Positions 44,448-52,898 of a DNA stretch of 64,000 bases are shown here, in pieces (within the stretch, counting starts at the first letter, position 1; every line of letters starts with the position of its first letter). This DNA is from Bradyrhizobium sp. 138 (GTDB taxonomy: Bacteria; Pseudomonadota; Alphaproteobacteria; Rhizobiales; Xanthobacteraceae). The position numbers and the translations under genes were made by a program. The notes under the pieces are model-generated. The model had not been told where the DNA came from and did not search any database. It saw only the letters and a list, made by a program, of their open reading frames with translations. The stretch is from assembly GCF_023074075.1 (NCBI RefSeq), contig NZ_JADPKT010000003.1, positions 480,001 through 544,000 on the forward strand, in the 5' to 3' direction.

Positions 44448-45407
44448 ATGCGAACCAAGCCCTCCGATAGCAAGCTCACCGGCCTGTTCCTCGACATGCT
44501 CGCGGCAGAACAGGGCGCCGGGCCCAATACGCTCGACGCCTATCGCCGCGACCTCACCGATTTCTCGGAATTTCTTGGCCGCGCCGGCCACAATTTTGTG
44601 GACGCGGAGACGCAAGTCCTGCGCGACTATCTCGCCGATCTCGACACGCGCGGTTTCAAATCCACCAGCGTCGCGCGCCGGTTGTCGGCGATGCGGCACC
44701 TCTATCGCTTTCTCCTCAACGAACGCATCAGGGCCGAGGATCCCGCCGCGATCCTGTCCGGCCCCAAGCGCGGCCGCGGCCTGCCGAAGGTGCTGTCGAT
44801 CGCCGATGTCGACCGCATGCTCCGCCGCGCCAAGGAATTAAGCGAGGCGGAGGATGCCTCGCCCGCCAAGCGGCTGCGGAGCTTGCGGCTCTACTGCCTG
44901 CTCGAGGTGCTCTACGCCACCGGCCTGCGCGTTTCCGAGCTGGTGGCGCTGCCGCGCTCGGCGGCCAAGCGCGACGCCCGCATGATCGTGGTGCGCGGCA
45001 AGGGCAACAAGGAGCGCCTGGTGCCGCTCAACGAGGCCTCGCGGCAGGCGATGGCGGATTATCTCGCGGCGACGGAGGCTGCGAAAACCGAGAAGAAGAA
45101 AGACAGCCTCGCCGCCTCGAAATGGCTATTCCCCTCGTTCGGCGAGAGCGGGCATCTGACGCGGCAGCATTTTGCCCGCGACCTCAAGGAGCTCGCGGTC
45201 GCCTCCGGCCTGCAGGCCCGGCTGGTCTCCCCGCACGTGCTGCGCCATGCCTTTGCCAGTCACCTCCTGCACAACGGCGCTGATTTGCGCATCGTGCAGA
45301 CCCTGCTCGGCCACACCGACATTTCCACGACCCAGATCTACACCCACGTGGTCGAGGAGCGGCTGAAGAGCCTGGTGCGCGATCTGCACCCGCTGGCGGA
45401 GAAGTGA
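44448..45407 (+). CDS. xerD: Site-specific tyrosine recombinase XerD
   Basis: Resolves chromosome dimers at dif together with XerC. 319 aa from the ATG at 44448. The N-terminal SAM-like domain (GAGPNTLDAYRRDL) is followed by the catalytic domain with Arg in YATGLRVSELV, Lys in VRGKGNKERLVP, His and Arg in HVLRHAFASHLL, His in LLGHTDISTTQ and Tyr in IYTHV. All are present. Its general length is usual for Xer proteins, and no phage or integron context is seen here. Confidence 0.93.
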   Translation: MRTKPSDSKLTGLFLDMLAAEQGAGPNTLDAYRRDLTDFSEFLGRAGHNFVDAETQVLRDYLADLDTRGFKSTSVARRLSAMRHLYRFLLNERIRAEDPAAILSGPKRGRGLPKVLSIADVDRMLRRAKELSEAEDASPAKRLRSLRLYCLLEVLYATGLRVSELVALPRSAAKRDARMIVVRGKGNKERLVPLNEASRQAMADYLAATEAAKTEKKKDSLAASKWLFPSFGESGHLTRQHFARDLKELAVASGLQARLVSPHVLRHAFASHLLHNGADLRIVQTLLGHTDISTTQIYTHVVEERLKSLVRDLHPLAEK

Positions 45408-45412
45408 GTTTT

Positions 45413-45500
45413 CGTAGCCCGGATGGAGCGCAGCGAAATCCGGGGTTCTCAGGTCACGGAAAGACCTTCCCGGATTGCGCTTTGCTCCATCCGGGCTACG
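45413..45500. repeat. Palindromic repeat, CGTAGCCCGGAT family
   Basis: It starts CGTAGCCCGGATGGAGCGCAG and ends CTCCATCCGGGCTACG; the inner AATCCGGGG and TCCCGGATT also pair. Begins 5 bp after the xerD stop and may serve as its transcript end. Confidence 0.9.
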
Positions 45501-45676
45501 CATCACCCATCAAACCGCCTTGACTTCGGCCACATCTCCGCAGAAAGAGCCGGGGCCTTTCGCATGATTTGGCGGGCTCGCTCGCAGTACACAAGCCAAC
45601 CCATTGAAGAAGCTACGCTTCTCTCCGCAAATCGAAATCCGCTTCGCCGCCTCGCCCCGTCCCCTATATTGAGTTG

Positions 45677-46639
45677 ATGCAAGACCAGATGCGCAGCTAT
45701 CTCGACTTTGAAAAGCCCGTCGCCGAGCTCGACTCCAAGGTCGACGAGCTCAGGACGCTCGCGGCCTCCGGCACCGACATCTCTGACGAGATCGGGCGGA
45801 TCGAGGACAAGGCGGCGCAGGCGCTCGCCGACCTCTATCAGAACCTGACACCGTGGCAGAAGACGCTGGTGGCGCGGCATCCGCAGCGGCCGCACTTCAA
45901 CGACTTCATCAAGGGCCTGATCACCGAATTCACCCCGCTCGCCGGCGACCGCAAGTTCGGCGAGGACGAGGCGCTGGTTGCCGGCTTCGGCCGCTTCCGC
46001 GGCGAGCCGATCTGCGTGATGGGCCAGGAAAAGGGCGATTCCACCGAAAGCCGCATCCGGCACAATTTCGGCATGGCGCGGCCCGAAGGCTATCGCAAAT
46101 GCGTGCGGCTGATGGAGATGGCCGAGCGGTTCGGCCTGCCGGTGCTATCGCTGGCCGATTCCGCCGGCGCCTATCCCGGCATCGGCGCCGAGGAGCGCGG
46201 ACAAGCCGAGGCGATCGCGCGCTCGACCGACGCGTGCCTGGCGCTGACCGTGCCGAACGTCGCGATCATCACCGGCGAGGGCATGTCGGGCGGCGCCATT
46301 GCGATTACCACCGCCAACCGGGTGTTGATGCTGGAGCACGCGATCTACAGCGTGATCTCGCCCGAGGCCGCCTCCTCCATCCTCTGGCGCGACGGCACCA
46401 AGGCGCAGGAAGCCGCCAACAACATGAAGATCACCGCCCAGGACATGCTCCGCTTCGGCGTGATCGACAGCATTTTGAAGGAGCCGGTCGGCGGCGCCCA
46501 CCGCGACCCCGCCGCCATGATCGCCACCACCGGGGAGGCCATCGCCAAGGCCTTCGACGAGATGCGCGGCCTCGACGGCGACGCCATCCGCAAGCAGCGC
46601 CGGCAGAAATTCCTCGATATCGGCCGGAAACTGGGCTGA
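45677..46639 (+). CDS. accA: Acetyl-CoA carboxylase carboxyltransferase subunit alpha
   Basis: Carboxyltransferase half that, with AccD, moves the carboxyl group from biotin to acetyl-CoA to start fatty acid synthesis. 320 aa from the ATG at 45677 (a TTG one codon earlier is possible). Family regions: DYFEKPV-like start (YLDFEKPVAELD), GRIEDK, RHPQRPH, GDSTESRIRHNFGMARPEGYRK and AGAYPGIGAEERGQAEAI, then the SGGAIAI oxyanion region. All intact. Confidence 0.97.
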   Translation: MQDQMRSYLDFEKPVAELDSKVDELRTLAASGTDISDEIGRIEDKAAQALADLYQNLTPWQKTLVARHPQRPHFNDFIKGLITEFTPLAGDRKFGEDEALVAGFGRFRGEPICVMGQEKGDSTESRIRHNFGMARPEGYRKCVRLMEMAERFGLPVLSLADSAGAYPGIGAEERGQAEAIARSTDACLALTVPNVAIITGEGMSGGAIAITTANRVLMLEHAIYSVISPEAASSILWRDGTKAQEAANNMKITAQDMLRFGVIDSILKEPVGGAHRDPAAMIATTGEAIAKAFDEMRGLDGDAIRKQRRQKFLDIGRKLG

Positions 46640-47108
46640 TTCGGGCGGATTCGGTGCCGTAGGGTGGGCAAAGGCGCGCTCTTGCGCGACGTGCCCACGA
46701 ATTCTCACCGATCACACGCAGATCGTGGGCACGGCGCGATGCGCCTTTGCCCACCCTGCGAGACCTCCCGGGGGCACCCCGGTAACCCCGCATTAACCCT
46801 TTTTTTGCCCAAATCGGCGATCTGAGTCCGGGTTGGGCCGAAAGGCCCAAGTTCCGTCCCAAGTCACGTCCATCAAGTCGCGTCCGTTCAGTCTTCGTTG
46901 ACCATGCCGATGGGCCAACGGGCTCGTGATCCCCGCTCGGGTTGCGACCACATGACCCAGAGGTTAGAATTTTAATCAATGGCTTCAGGGCATAAGCGCT
47001 GGGGCGTGAGCTGAAAAAGCCCGTCGTGACGGGTCCGGTTGTCCGGTCGGATCATGCTCCCATGAATTGGGGTTCGCGCTTCTTGCCCGGCACGGTGTGG
47101 GGTCCATC
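46640..47108. other. Gene-free interval between accA and L,D-transpeptidase gene
   Basis: 469 bp. It holds a long palindromic repeat (46658-46760), then CCCTTTTTTTGCCC and a small hairpin GGGCCGAAAGGCCC near 46837. The last 100 bp are the leader of the L,D-transpeptidase gene. I see no ORF with convincing coding character. Confidence 0.5.
46658..46760. repeat. Palindromic repeat, CGTAGGGTGGGCAAAGGCGC family
   Basis: It starts CGTAGGGTGGGCAAAGGCGC and ends GCGCCTTTGCCCACCCTGCG; inner arms CGTGCCCACGA and TCGTGGGCACG pair too. The only copy in this window. It lies 18 bp after the accA stop. Confidence 0.85.
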
Positions 47109-48668
47109 TTGATTTCTCGTTCGCTTGCTCGCGCGCTCTTGGCTTCGGTTGCGCTGATGACGGCTGGCGGTCTGCTGGCCGGCTGCGACACCGACCAGGT
47201 CTCGCTCGCGACCAACGCAAAGGCCAACCAGCCGGTGCCGCCGAAGCTGCTCGCCGCGATGGTCGAGAAGGACATGGATCTGCAATCGCCGATCCTGGTC
47301 CGCCTGTTCAAGCAGGAGGCCGAGCTCGAGGTCTGGAAGCAGACCCGCTCGGGCCAGTTCGCGCTGCTCAAGACCTATCCGATCTGCCGCTGGTCGGGCG
47401 ACCTCGGCCCCAAGGTGCGCGAAGGCGACCGCCAGGCGCCGGAGGGATTCTACTCGATCAATCCTGGCCAGATGAATCCGCAATCGGCCTATTATCTGTC
47501 GTTCAACACCGGCTATCCGAACGCGTTCGACAAGGCATTGGGGCGCACCGGCTCGCAGCTGATGGTGCATGGCGACTGTTCTTCGCGCGGCTGCTACGCG
47601 ATGACCGACGAGCAGATCGCGGAGATCTATTCGCTCGGGCGCGAATCCTTCTTCGGAGGACAGAAGGCGTTCCAGCTGCAGGCCTATCCGTTCAAGATGA
47701 CGCCGGTGAACATGGCCAAGCACCGGAACAATCCGAACATGCCGTTCTGGAAGATGATCAAGGAAGGCTATGATCATTTCGAGGTGACGCGGCAGGAGCC
47801 GAAGGTCGATTTCTGCGAGAAGAAGTACGTCTTCGACGCAACCAAGCCGCCCGATGCGAAGCGCGATCCGGTGTTCGACGCCTCGGCGAAGTGCCCGGCC
47901 TATGTTATCCCAGAGGACGTCGTCGCCGCCGTGCGCGGCAAGCAAGCCAAGGACGAGGCGGAATACGCCAGGCTCGTCGCCAAGGGCACGCCGGTGGCGC
48001 GCATGAACACCGGCATCGACGGCGGCATGAACAAGATCTTCGCCGCGAAGATTCCGGAAGGCTCGACCGGCCTGTCCGAGGGCGCCGAAGGCAACACGCT
48101 GCAGATGCTGGCAATGGCGAAGGCGCCGGGCACGATCCCCGGTCACGTCAATCCGCCCAAGCCGAATCTCGATGCGGTGGCGTCCGCGCCCGCGCCGCAG
48201 GAAGAGCCGGTCGTTGCCGTGCCCGCAAGCAGCACCCGCGTCGCCACGGCCGCGCCTGCCGAAAAATCTCAAGGCGGCGGCTTCTTCTCCAACCTCGGCC
48301 GCAAGATGGGCATGGGCACCGCCGACACCACGGCCACCACCCCGCCGCCGCAAGCCACCGCCTCCGTCGCGCCGGCCCAGACCGCCCCGACGCCGCCCAC
48401 CGCAGCGTCCCGGCTCAAGGCCGCCGTGGGCCGCTTCGTGCCGGGGAATGACAAGCCCAAGGATGCCGCGAAGGATGCGCCGAAGCCGGCTGTTGCTGCC
48501 GCCAAGCCCGCCGAGCCGGCGAAGCAGCCCGACACGCGACTTGCCGCGACGCGGCCGGCGCTGAAGCCGTCGGTGAGCGATGGTGCCGGTGAGAGCGGCC
48601 AGATGGCCGGCGCCGCGCCGGTGGTGTCGTCGAACTCGTTCGAGAGCCGCTTTGGGGCGATGAAGTAA
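47109..48668 (+). CDS. L,D-transpeptidase family lipoprotein
   Basis: Peptidoglycan-modifying YkuD-type enzyme, relatives of YafK. TTG at 47109 gives 519 aa with a lipoprotein signal of 26 residues ending LLAGC (Cys acylated); TTG at 47067 in frame would give a longer signal. The YkuD domain covers about residues 60-240: YPICRWSGDLGPK, GFYSINPGQMNP, and the catalytic motif HGDCSSRGCYAM with nucleophile Cys. Residues about 340-519 are low complexity (Pro, Ala, Lys, Thr) and look disordered, long enough to span the periplasm. Family confident; start uncertain. Confidence 0.85.
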   Translation: MISRSLARALLASVALMTAGGLLAGCDTDQVSLATNAKANQPVPPKLLAAMVEKDMDLQSPILVRLFKQEAELEVWKQTRSGQFALLKTYPICRWSGDLGPKVREGDRQAPEGFYSINPGQMNPQSAYYLSFNTGYPNAFDKALGRTGSQLMVHGDCSSRGCYAMTDEQIAEIYSLGRESFFGGQKAFQLQAYPFKMTPVNMAKHRNNPNMPFWKMIKEGYDHFEVTRQEPKVDFCEKKYVFDATKPPDAKRDPVFDASAKCPAYVIPEDVVAAVRGKQAKDEAEYARLVAKGTPVARMNTGIDGGMNKIFAAKIPEGSTGLSEGAEGNTLQMLAMAKAPGTIPGHVNPPKPNLDAVASAPAPQEEPVVAVPASSTRVATAAPAEKSQGGGFFSNLGRKMGMGTADTTATTPPPQATASVAPAQTAPTPPTAASRLKAAVGRFVPGNDKPKDAAKDAPKPAVAAAKPAEPAKQPDTRLAATRPALKPSVSDGAGESGQMAGAAPVVSSNSFESRFGAMK

Positions 48669-48768
48669 CAATCCAATCGCTCACGACGAAGCGGTTTTTC
48701 TACGTCTTGGGCGCCGCCGTTGCACCGAGCGACTTCCCTGATACTCTCCCAGTCCAAGAGGCTGAAAC

Positions 48769-49617
48769 TTGGACCGGGAGCACACCGAGGGAATCGCTGG
48801 AACACCTTGGACGGAGAGCGAGCTCTCCGCCGTGGTCGACAGCTATTTTCGGATGCTGGCTTCCGAAATAGCAGGAGCAGCGTACAGCAAGGCTCAGAAT
48901 CGTCGCCAGCTCATGACGATCGTGCGTCGGTCTGAAGGCTCGATCGAACGCAAGCTTCAAAATATCTCCGCGGTTCTCGATATGCTCGGGGCGCAGTGGA
49001 TCAACGGCTACAAACCGTTGGCGCATTATCAGGATGCCCTGGTCGCGGCTGTTGAGCGGAATGTCGGGCGAGCTTCAGATTTTCTCTACCCCGCAAACGC
49101 AGACACTCAACCACTAGCGCTGAACGATGACGCAATCTTCGTTCCTCCGCCATCGTTCGCCAATTCGGACAAAATGCTGACGCCAGCGGTTCGACGTCTC
49201 GTCGGCAAGTTCGATCCAGCTGAGCGAGACGCCAAAAATCGTGAGCTAGGAAAAGCAGGCGAGAAATTCGTCGTGGAGTTTGAACGCGACCGCCTGCGAC
49301 GGGCCGGGCGTGACGACCTTGCCACCAACGTTCGTTGGGTTTCCGATTTGGATGGCGATGGATACGGCTACGACGTGCGATCCTTTGAGCCTGATGGAGA
49401 AGAGCGATTGCTGGAGATCAAGACGACATGTGGACACGAGCGCACTGCGTTTTGGCTCACGAGGCGAGAGGTCGACGTTGCCGCAGAGCGAAGTGACGTG
49501 TACCGGATCCGACGTGTCTTTCATTTCCGGAACGGCGCTCAGATGTTCGAGATCCCGCCACCGCTAGAAGATGCACTCTTGATGGCGCCCACCGCATACT
49601 CTGCCGAACCGAGATAA
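48769..49617 (+). CDS. DUF3883 domain protein, possible PD-(D/E)xK nuclease-like
   Basis: 282 aa from the TTG at 48769, chosen because AAGAGG precedes it and no ATG or GTG comes before the conserved region. The C-terminal 110 residues fit DUF3883: GKAGEKFVVEFERDRL, then GYDVRSFE and LLEIKTTCG, i.e. a Glu...Asp...ExK arrangement as in restriction-type nucleases. The N-terminal 100 residues (SYFRMLASE, SEGSIERKLQNISAVL) resemble a DNA-binding helical head. DUF3883 is often seen in defence or restriction loci, but here the gene is alone and GC is a little lower than around it. Biochemical role unproven. Confidence 0.75.
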   Translation: MDREHTEGIAGTPWTESELSAVVDSYFRMLASEIAGAAYSKAQNRRQLMTIVRRSEGSIERKLQNISAVLDMLGAQWINGYKPLAHYQDALVAAVERNVGRASDFLYPANADTQPLALNDDAIFVPPPSFANSDKMLTPAVRRLVGKFDPAERDAKNRELGKAGEKFVVEFERDRLRRAGRDDLATNVRWVSDLDGDGYGYDVRSFEPDGEERLLEIKTTCGHERTAFWLTRREVDVAAERSDVYRIRRVFHFRNGAQMFEIPPPLEDALLMAPTAYSAEPR

Positions 49618-49756
49618 CGTTAGGCTCATCATTTTTGGAGCCGCAACGCGCCTTGCCGGGCACACTTTCCCCAATCTCAATTCCTTCGGATAATTCATAA
49701 TTTCCCTTTACCCGAAGCACGACACACCCTATACTCCCTTGCCATCTCATCCCGCC

Positions 49757-50265
49757 GGAGGGGGCGGGTCGCGATCGTCACGGTTCGTGGGGTGAGTTGC
49801 GGTGGACGTGGGCGGTGTTGGCGCCAGAGGCGGTCGCAGGGCGGGGTGTCCCCGTGAGCGATCAGCGGGCGCGTGTACGACAGCACGGCGCGCGTACGGC
49901 AAAATCGTGTGGTCCTGGCGCCCGCTGGCTGGCGTCAAGTGCTGCAGTGGTGTGGCGGTCCGACCGGACGCGCGCATCAGCGATCTGCAGGGCGACGGGG
50001 GCAAAAGTGCTTCGCTCCCCGGGGAGAGCGCGACATAAGCCGTCAAACCACTGCGCAGGGAAGGCCGGTTATCGGGCTGCACCTGTGTCTCCCCTGTGAG
50101 CGTTTATCTACGCACTCATGCACAGGGGCTCGCGGGTGCCAGCCGGTACCCGGCCTTCCCTGCGCCCTTCCGATTCGAAGGGGGCGCCAGAAGCGAAGCA
50201 AAACCCGGGCGCAAGGCGCCGCGGGATCGCGATGTCATGTGGCTGTTTGACAGTTGAACCGAGTA
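49757..50265. repeat. Large (about 500-bp) Bradyrhizobium-type intergenic repeat
   Basis: The main inverted pair is GCGCAGGGAAGGCCGG (50053-50068) with CCGGCCTTCCCTGCGC (50150-50165), perfect over 16 bp. Inside it, CCCCTGTG pairs with CACAGGGG. The region translates in one frame to TWAVLAPEAVAGRGVPVSD, a peptide I recall being often annotated as hypothetical proteins in Bradyrhizobium genomes, which suggests a widespread repeat that is commonly mis-called as a gene. Boundaries are approximate. Confidence 0.6.
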
Positions 50266-50305
50266 AGGCCGCCGCAATCTCCGCCGGGCCGGCGCATGAC
50301 GGCGT

Positions 50306-50382
50306 GTAGCCCGGATGAGCGAAGCGATATCCGGGAATGTCGCGGATGAGTCCCGCATGTCGCTTCGCTCATGCGGGCTACG
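50306..50382. repeat. Palindromic repeat, GTAGCCCGGATGAGCGAAGC family
   Basis: It starts GTAGCCCGGATGAGCGAAGCG and ends CGCTTCGCTCATGCGGGCTACG. A relative of the 16222 and 45413 copies with a different inner arm. It lies 9 bp beyond the stop of the livF-like gene, so it may end the amide operon transcript. Confidence 0.85.
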
Positions 50383-50391
50383 GCAGCTGAG

Positions 50392-51087
50392 TCACGGCGC
50401 CAGATACCGCATCAGCTCCGGATTGCCCCTCACCGCCCCCGCCTCCCCCTGCAGCGCGACGCGGCCGCGGTCGAGCACGTAGGCGTAGTCGGCGACGCGC
50501 AGCGCGAGGTCGAGATGTTGCTCGACGATGATGACGGCGATGGTCTTGGCGAGCTCGATCAGGCGCTCGGTGATCTCCTCGATCACGCCGATCCAGACGC
50601 CTTCGGTCGGCTCGTCCAGCAGCAGCAATTTTGGATCGCCCAGCATGGCGCGGCCGATCGCGAGCATCTTGCGCTCGCCGCCGGAGAGCGTGCCGGCGGG
50701 CTGGTCGAGGCGCTGGCCGAGCTTCGGGAAGATCGTCAGCACGCGGTCGACCGCGGAGGCATCCTTGGACGCGAGCGAGCCGACGGCGAGATTGTCGCGC
50801 ACCGACAGGCGCGCGAACACCGAATGCTCCTGCGGCACGTAGCCGATGCCGGCGCGGACGCGCTCCTGGGTGGCGCGGCGGCTGATGTCGCGGCCGTCGA
50901 AGGCGACCTCGCCGTTCCACGCCGGCAGCTCGCCGACGATGGTCTTCATCAGCGTGGTCTTGCCGGCGCCATTGCGCCCGAGCACGGCGACGCCGCCGCG
51001 CCAGGGAATGCCGAGGTTGACGTCGAACAGGACCTGGCTGCGGCCATAGCCCGCGTCGAGATGCTTGATGTCCAAAAATTCAGGCAC
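50392..51087 (-). CDS. Branched-chain amino acid/urea-type ABC transporter ATPase (LivF/UrtE-like)
   Basis: 231 aa from the GTG at 51087, which overlaps the LivG-like gene by 8 bp. Walker A is GRNGAGKTTLMK, signature LSGGERKMLAIGRAML, Walker B LLLLDEPTEG, H-loop IVEQH. Short LivF-type length. In this operon the likely cargo is an amide or related compound. Last gene of the unit. Confidence 0.92.
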   Translation of the reverse strand: MPEFLDIKHLDAGYGRSQVLFDVNLGIPWRGGVAVLGRNGAGKTTLMKTIVGELPAWNGEVAFDGRDISRRATQERVRAGIGYVPQEHSVFARLSVRDNLAVGSLASKDASAVDRVLTIFPKLGQRLDQPAGTLSGGERKMLAIGRAMLGDPKLLLLDEPTEGVWIGVIEEITERLIELAKTIAVIIVEQHLDLALRVADYAYVLDRGRVALQGEAGAVRGNPELMRYLAP

Positions 51088-51811
51088 GGCGCAGATAGAT
51101 CTCCTGGACGGATGTGTTGGCCTGGATCTCGGACACGGTGCCCGACGCCAGCACCCTGCCCTGGTCGAGCACGGTGAGGCGGTCGCAGATATCGCGGATG
51201 AAATCGAGGTCGTGCTCGACGATGACGAGGGAGCAATGTTGCTTGATCGGCTGGAGCAATTCGCCGGTGACGCGGCGCTCCTCCAGGCTCATGCCGCCGG
51301 TCGGCTCGTCCAACAGCAGCAGTTTCGGCTTGCCCGCCAGCGCCATCGCGATCTCCAGCCATTGCTGCTGGCCGTGCGACAGCGCCGCCGCCGCATCGAA
51401 GGCGCGGTCGGCGAGACGGAATTGCCTCAGCATGGCCATGACCTGGTCGTGCAGCGCGCCCCTGGTGCGCGAGAATACGAGATCGAACAGCGAAGACTGC
51501 GCCTGCAGCGCGAGCAGGATGTTGTCGTACAGCGTCAGCGACGGCAGCACGGATGTGATCTGGAATTTCAGGCTCATGCCGGCCCGCGCCCGCTCGGTCG
51601 GCGTGAACGCGGTGATGTCGGTGTTGACGAAGGAGACTTTCCCCTGCGTCGGCACCTCGGCGCCGGCGATGCACTTCATCAGCGTGCTCTTGCCGGAGCC
51701 GTTCGGGCCGATCAGGCCGTGGAACTCGTTTTCGCCGACGGCGAGTGCGGCGCCGTCGAGCGCAGTGAGCTTGCCGAAGATCTTCTTGATGCCGGCGGCT
51801 TCAAGGAGCAT
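51080..51811 (-). CDS. ABC transporter ATPase (LivG/UrtD-like)
   Basis: 243 aa from the ATG at 51811. Walker A GPNGSGKSTLMK, signature region LSHGQQQWLEIAMAL (His-Gly in place of the usual Gly-Gly, as in UrtD), Walker B LLLLDEPTGGM, H-loop IVEHD. It starts 11 bp inside the LivM-like gene and ends 8 bp inside the LivF-like gene, so translation is coupled. Confidence 0.92.
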   Translation of the reverse strand: MLLEAAGIKKIFGKLTALDGAALAVGENEFHGLIGPNGSGKSTLMKCIAGAEVPTQGKVSFVNTDITAFTPTERARAGMSLKFQITSVLPSLTLYDNILLALQAQSSLFDLVFSRTRGALHDQVMAMLRQFRLADRAFDAAAALSHGQQQWLEIAMALAGKPKLLLLDEPTGGMSLEERRVTGELLQPIKQHCSLVIVEHDLDFIRDICDRLTVLDQGRVLASGTVSEIQANTSVQEIYLRRA

Positions 51812-52892
51812 TGCGCTTCTCCTTGACCTTGGCGCCGAAGCTGCCGACCCGTTCACGCTCGCCGAGGACGAAGCTGATCAGGCCGAGCGGCCGGAACAGG
51901 ATCACCAGCAGCAGCAACAATCCCAGAATGATCGGCCAGATGTCGCGGTAATTGTCCGACAGCCAGAAGCTGACGCCCTCGACGATGACGGCACCAATGA
52001 CGGCGCCGATCAGCGTGCCGGAGCCGCCGAACAGCACGTAAAGCACCACCTGGGTCGAGACCACGACGCCGACCATGTTGGGCCAGACGAAACCTTCGTG
52101 AAAGGCATAGAGGCTGCCGGCAAGCCCGGCGACGCCGCCGCCGATGGTGAAGATGATCGCCTTCAGGTGCTGCGCCTTGTAGCCGAAGAAGGCGATGCGC
52201 TGCTCGTTCTCGCGCAAACCCGCCAGCGCGAGACCGAATTGCGAGCGCACCAGGAAGCGGCAGAGCAGGTAGACCGCGACGAGGATGCCGAGCACGAGAT
52301 AGTAGAAAGCCGGCCCTTCCGTGAACTCGTAAGTCCCGAGCGACATCGGCGCGATCGAGGGGATGCCGTTCTGGCCGCCGAGATAATACCAGCCGCGCGC
52401 GAGACGATCGGCGGCGTAGGAGCCGGTCAGCGTGCCGAGCGAGACGAAGATCACGCTGGAGGGATGCCGGCCCAGCAGCAGGAAGCCGCCGAGCAGCAGC
52501 GCGAAGGTGAGGCCGATGATGGTGCCCGCCGGCAGCACCAGCAAGATGTTGGTGATGTCGAGGTCGCGGGCGAGCAGCGCCACGCCGTAGCCGGCCGAGC
52601 CGAAGAACAGGGCCTGGCCGAAGCTCATGATGCCGGCATAGCCCCAGACCAGGTCGAACGACAGCGCGAACAGCGCCAGGATGATCACGCGCGTCGCGAA
52701 CACCGTGAGATAGTCCTGCAGCACCAGCGGCGCCAGCAGCGCCGCAAGGAGCACGACGCCCTCCACGATCGGCAGGACTCGTCGTCCCGCCGCCGGTTGT
52801 CCCGCCGCAGCGCCTTCAGCCATCGCACCGTCCATGTCGTCGTCTGCGTCGGCGGCGATGGCCTGTCTTACCACACTCATCGGCTTCAGCAT
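51801..52892 (-). CDS. ABC transporter permease (LivM/UrtC-like)
   Basis: 363 aa from the ATG at 52892 (ATG 52880 possible). About nine hydrophobic helices; conserved LSFDLVWGYAGIMSFGQALFFGSAGY near residue 80 and GLRENEQRIAFFGYKAQHLKAIIF, the docking loop region. The first 40 residues are hydrophilic and acidic, an N-terminal extension. It starts 7 bp after the binding-protein stop. Confidence 0.92.
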   Translation of the reverse strand: MLKPMSVVRQAIAADADDDMDGAMAEGAAAGQPAAGRRVLPIVEGVVLLAALLAPLVLQDYLTVFATRVIILALFALSFDLVWGYAGIMSFGQALFFGSAGYGVALLARDLDITNILLVLPAGTIIGLTFALLLGGFLLLGRHPSSVIFVSLGTLTGSYAADRLARGWYYLGGQNGIPSIAPMSLGTYEFTEGPAFYYLVLGILVAVYLLCRFLVRSQFGLALAGLRENEQRIAFFGYKAQHLKAIIFTIGGGVAGLAGSLYAFHEGFVWPNMVGVVVSTQVVLYVLFGGSGTLIGAVIGAVIVEGVSFWLSDNYRDIWPIILGLLLLLVILFRPLGLISFVLGERERVGSFGAKVKEKRNAP

Positions 52893-52898
52893 TCCACC

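Larger units (their letters stand above)
49618..50391. other. Gene-free interval with large repeat element
   Basis: 774 bp after the DUF3883 gene. 49618-49755 shows no feature. 49757-50265 is a long non-coding repetitive element with several nested inverted repeats, and 50306-50382 a small palindromic repeat. Short open frames here (for example 49797-50099) lack ribosome sites and change frame across the arms; I treat them as artefacts. Confidence 0.6.

Noticed and set aside
44448..45407. XerD as integrase of a mobile element
   Set aside because: The sequence is the housekeeping type and the neighbours are core genes; there is no att-like duplication or cargo.
49797..50099. Apparent proteins of 78-125 residues in the large repeat
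   Set aside because: Overlapping frames on both strands, no ribosome site, composition follows the repeat structure; very likely not translated.
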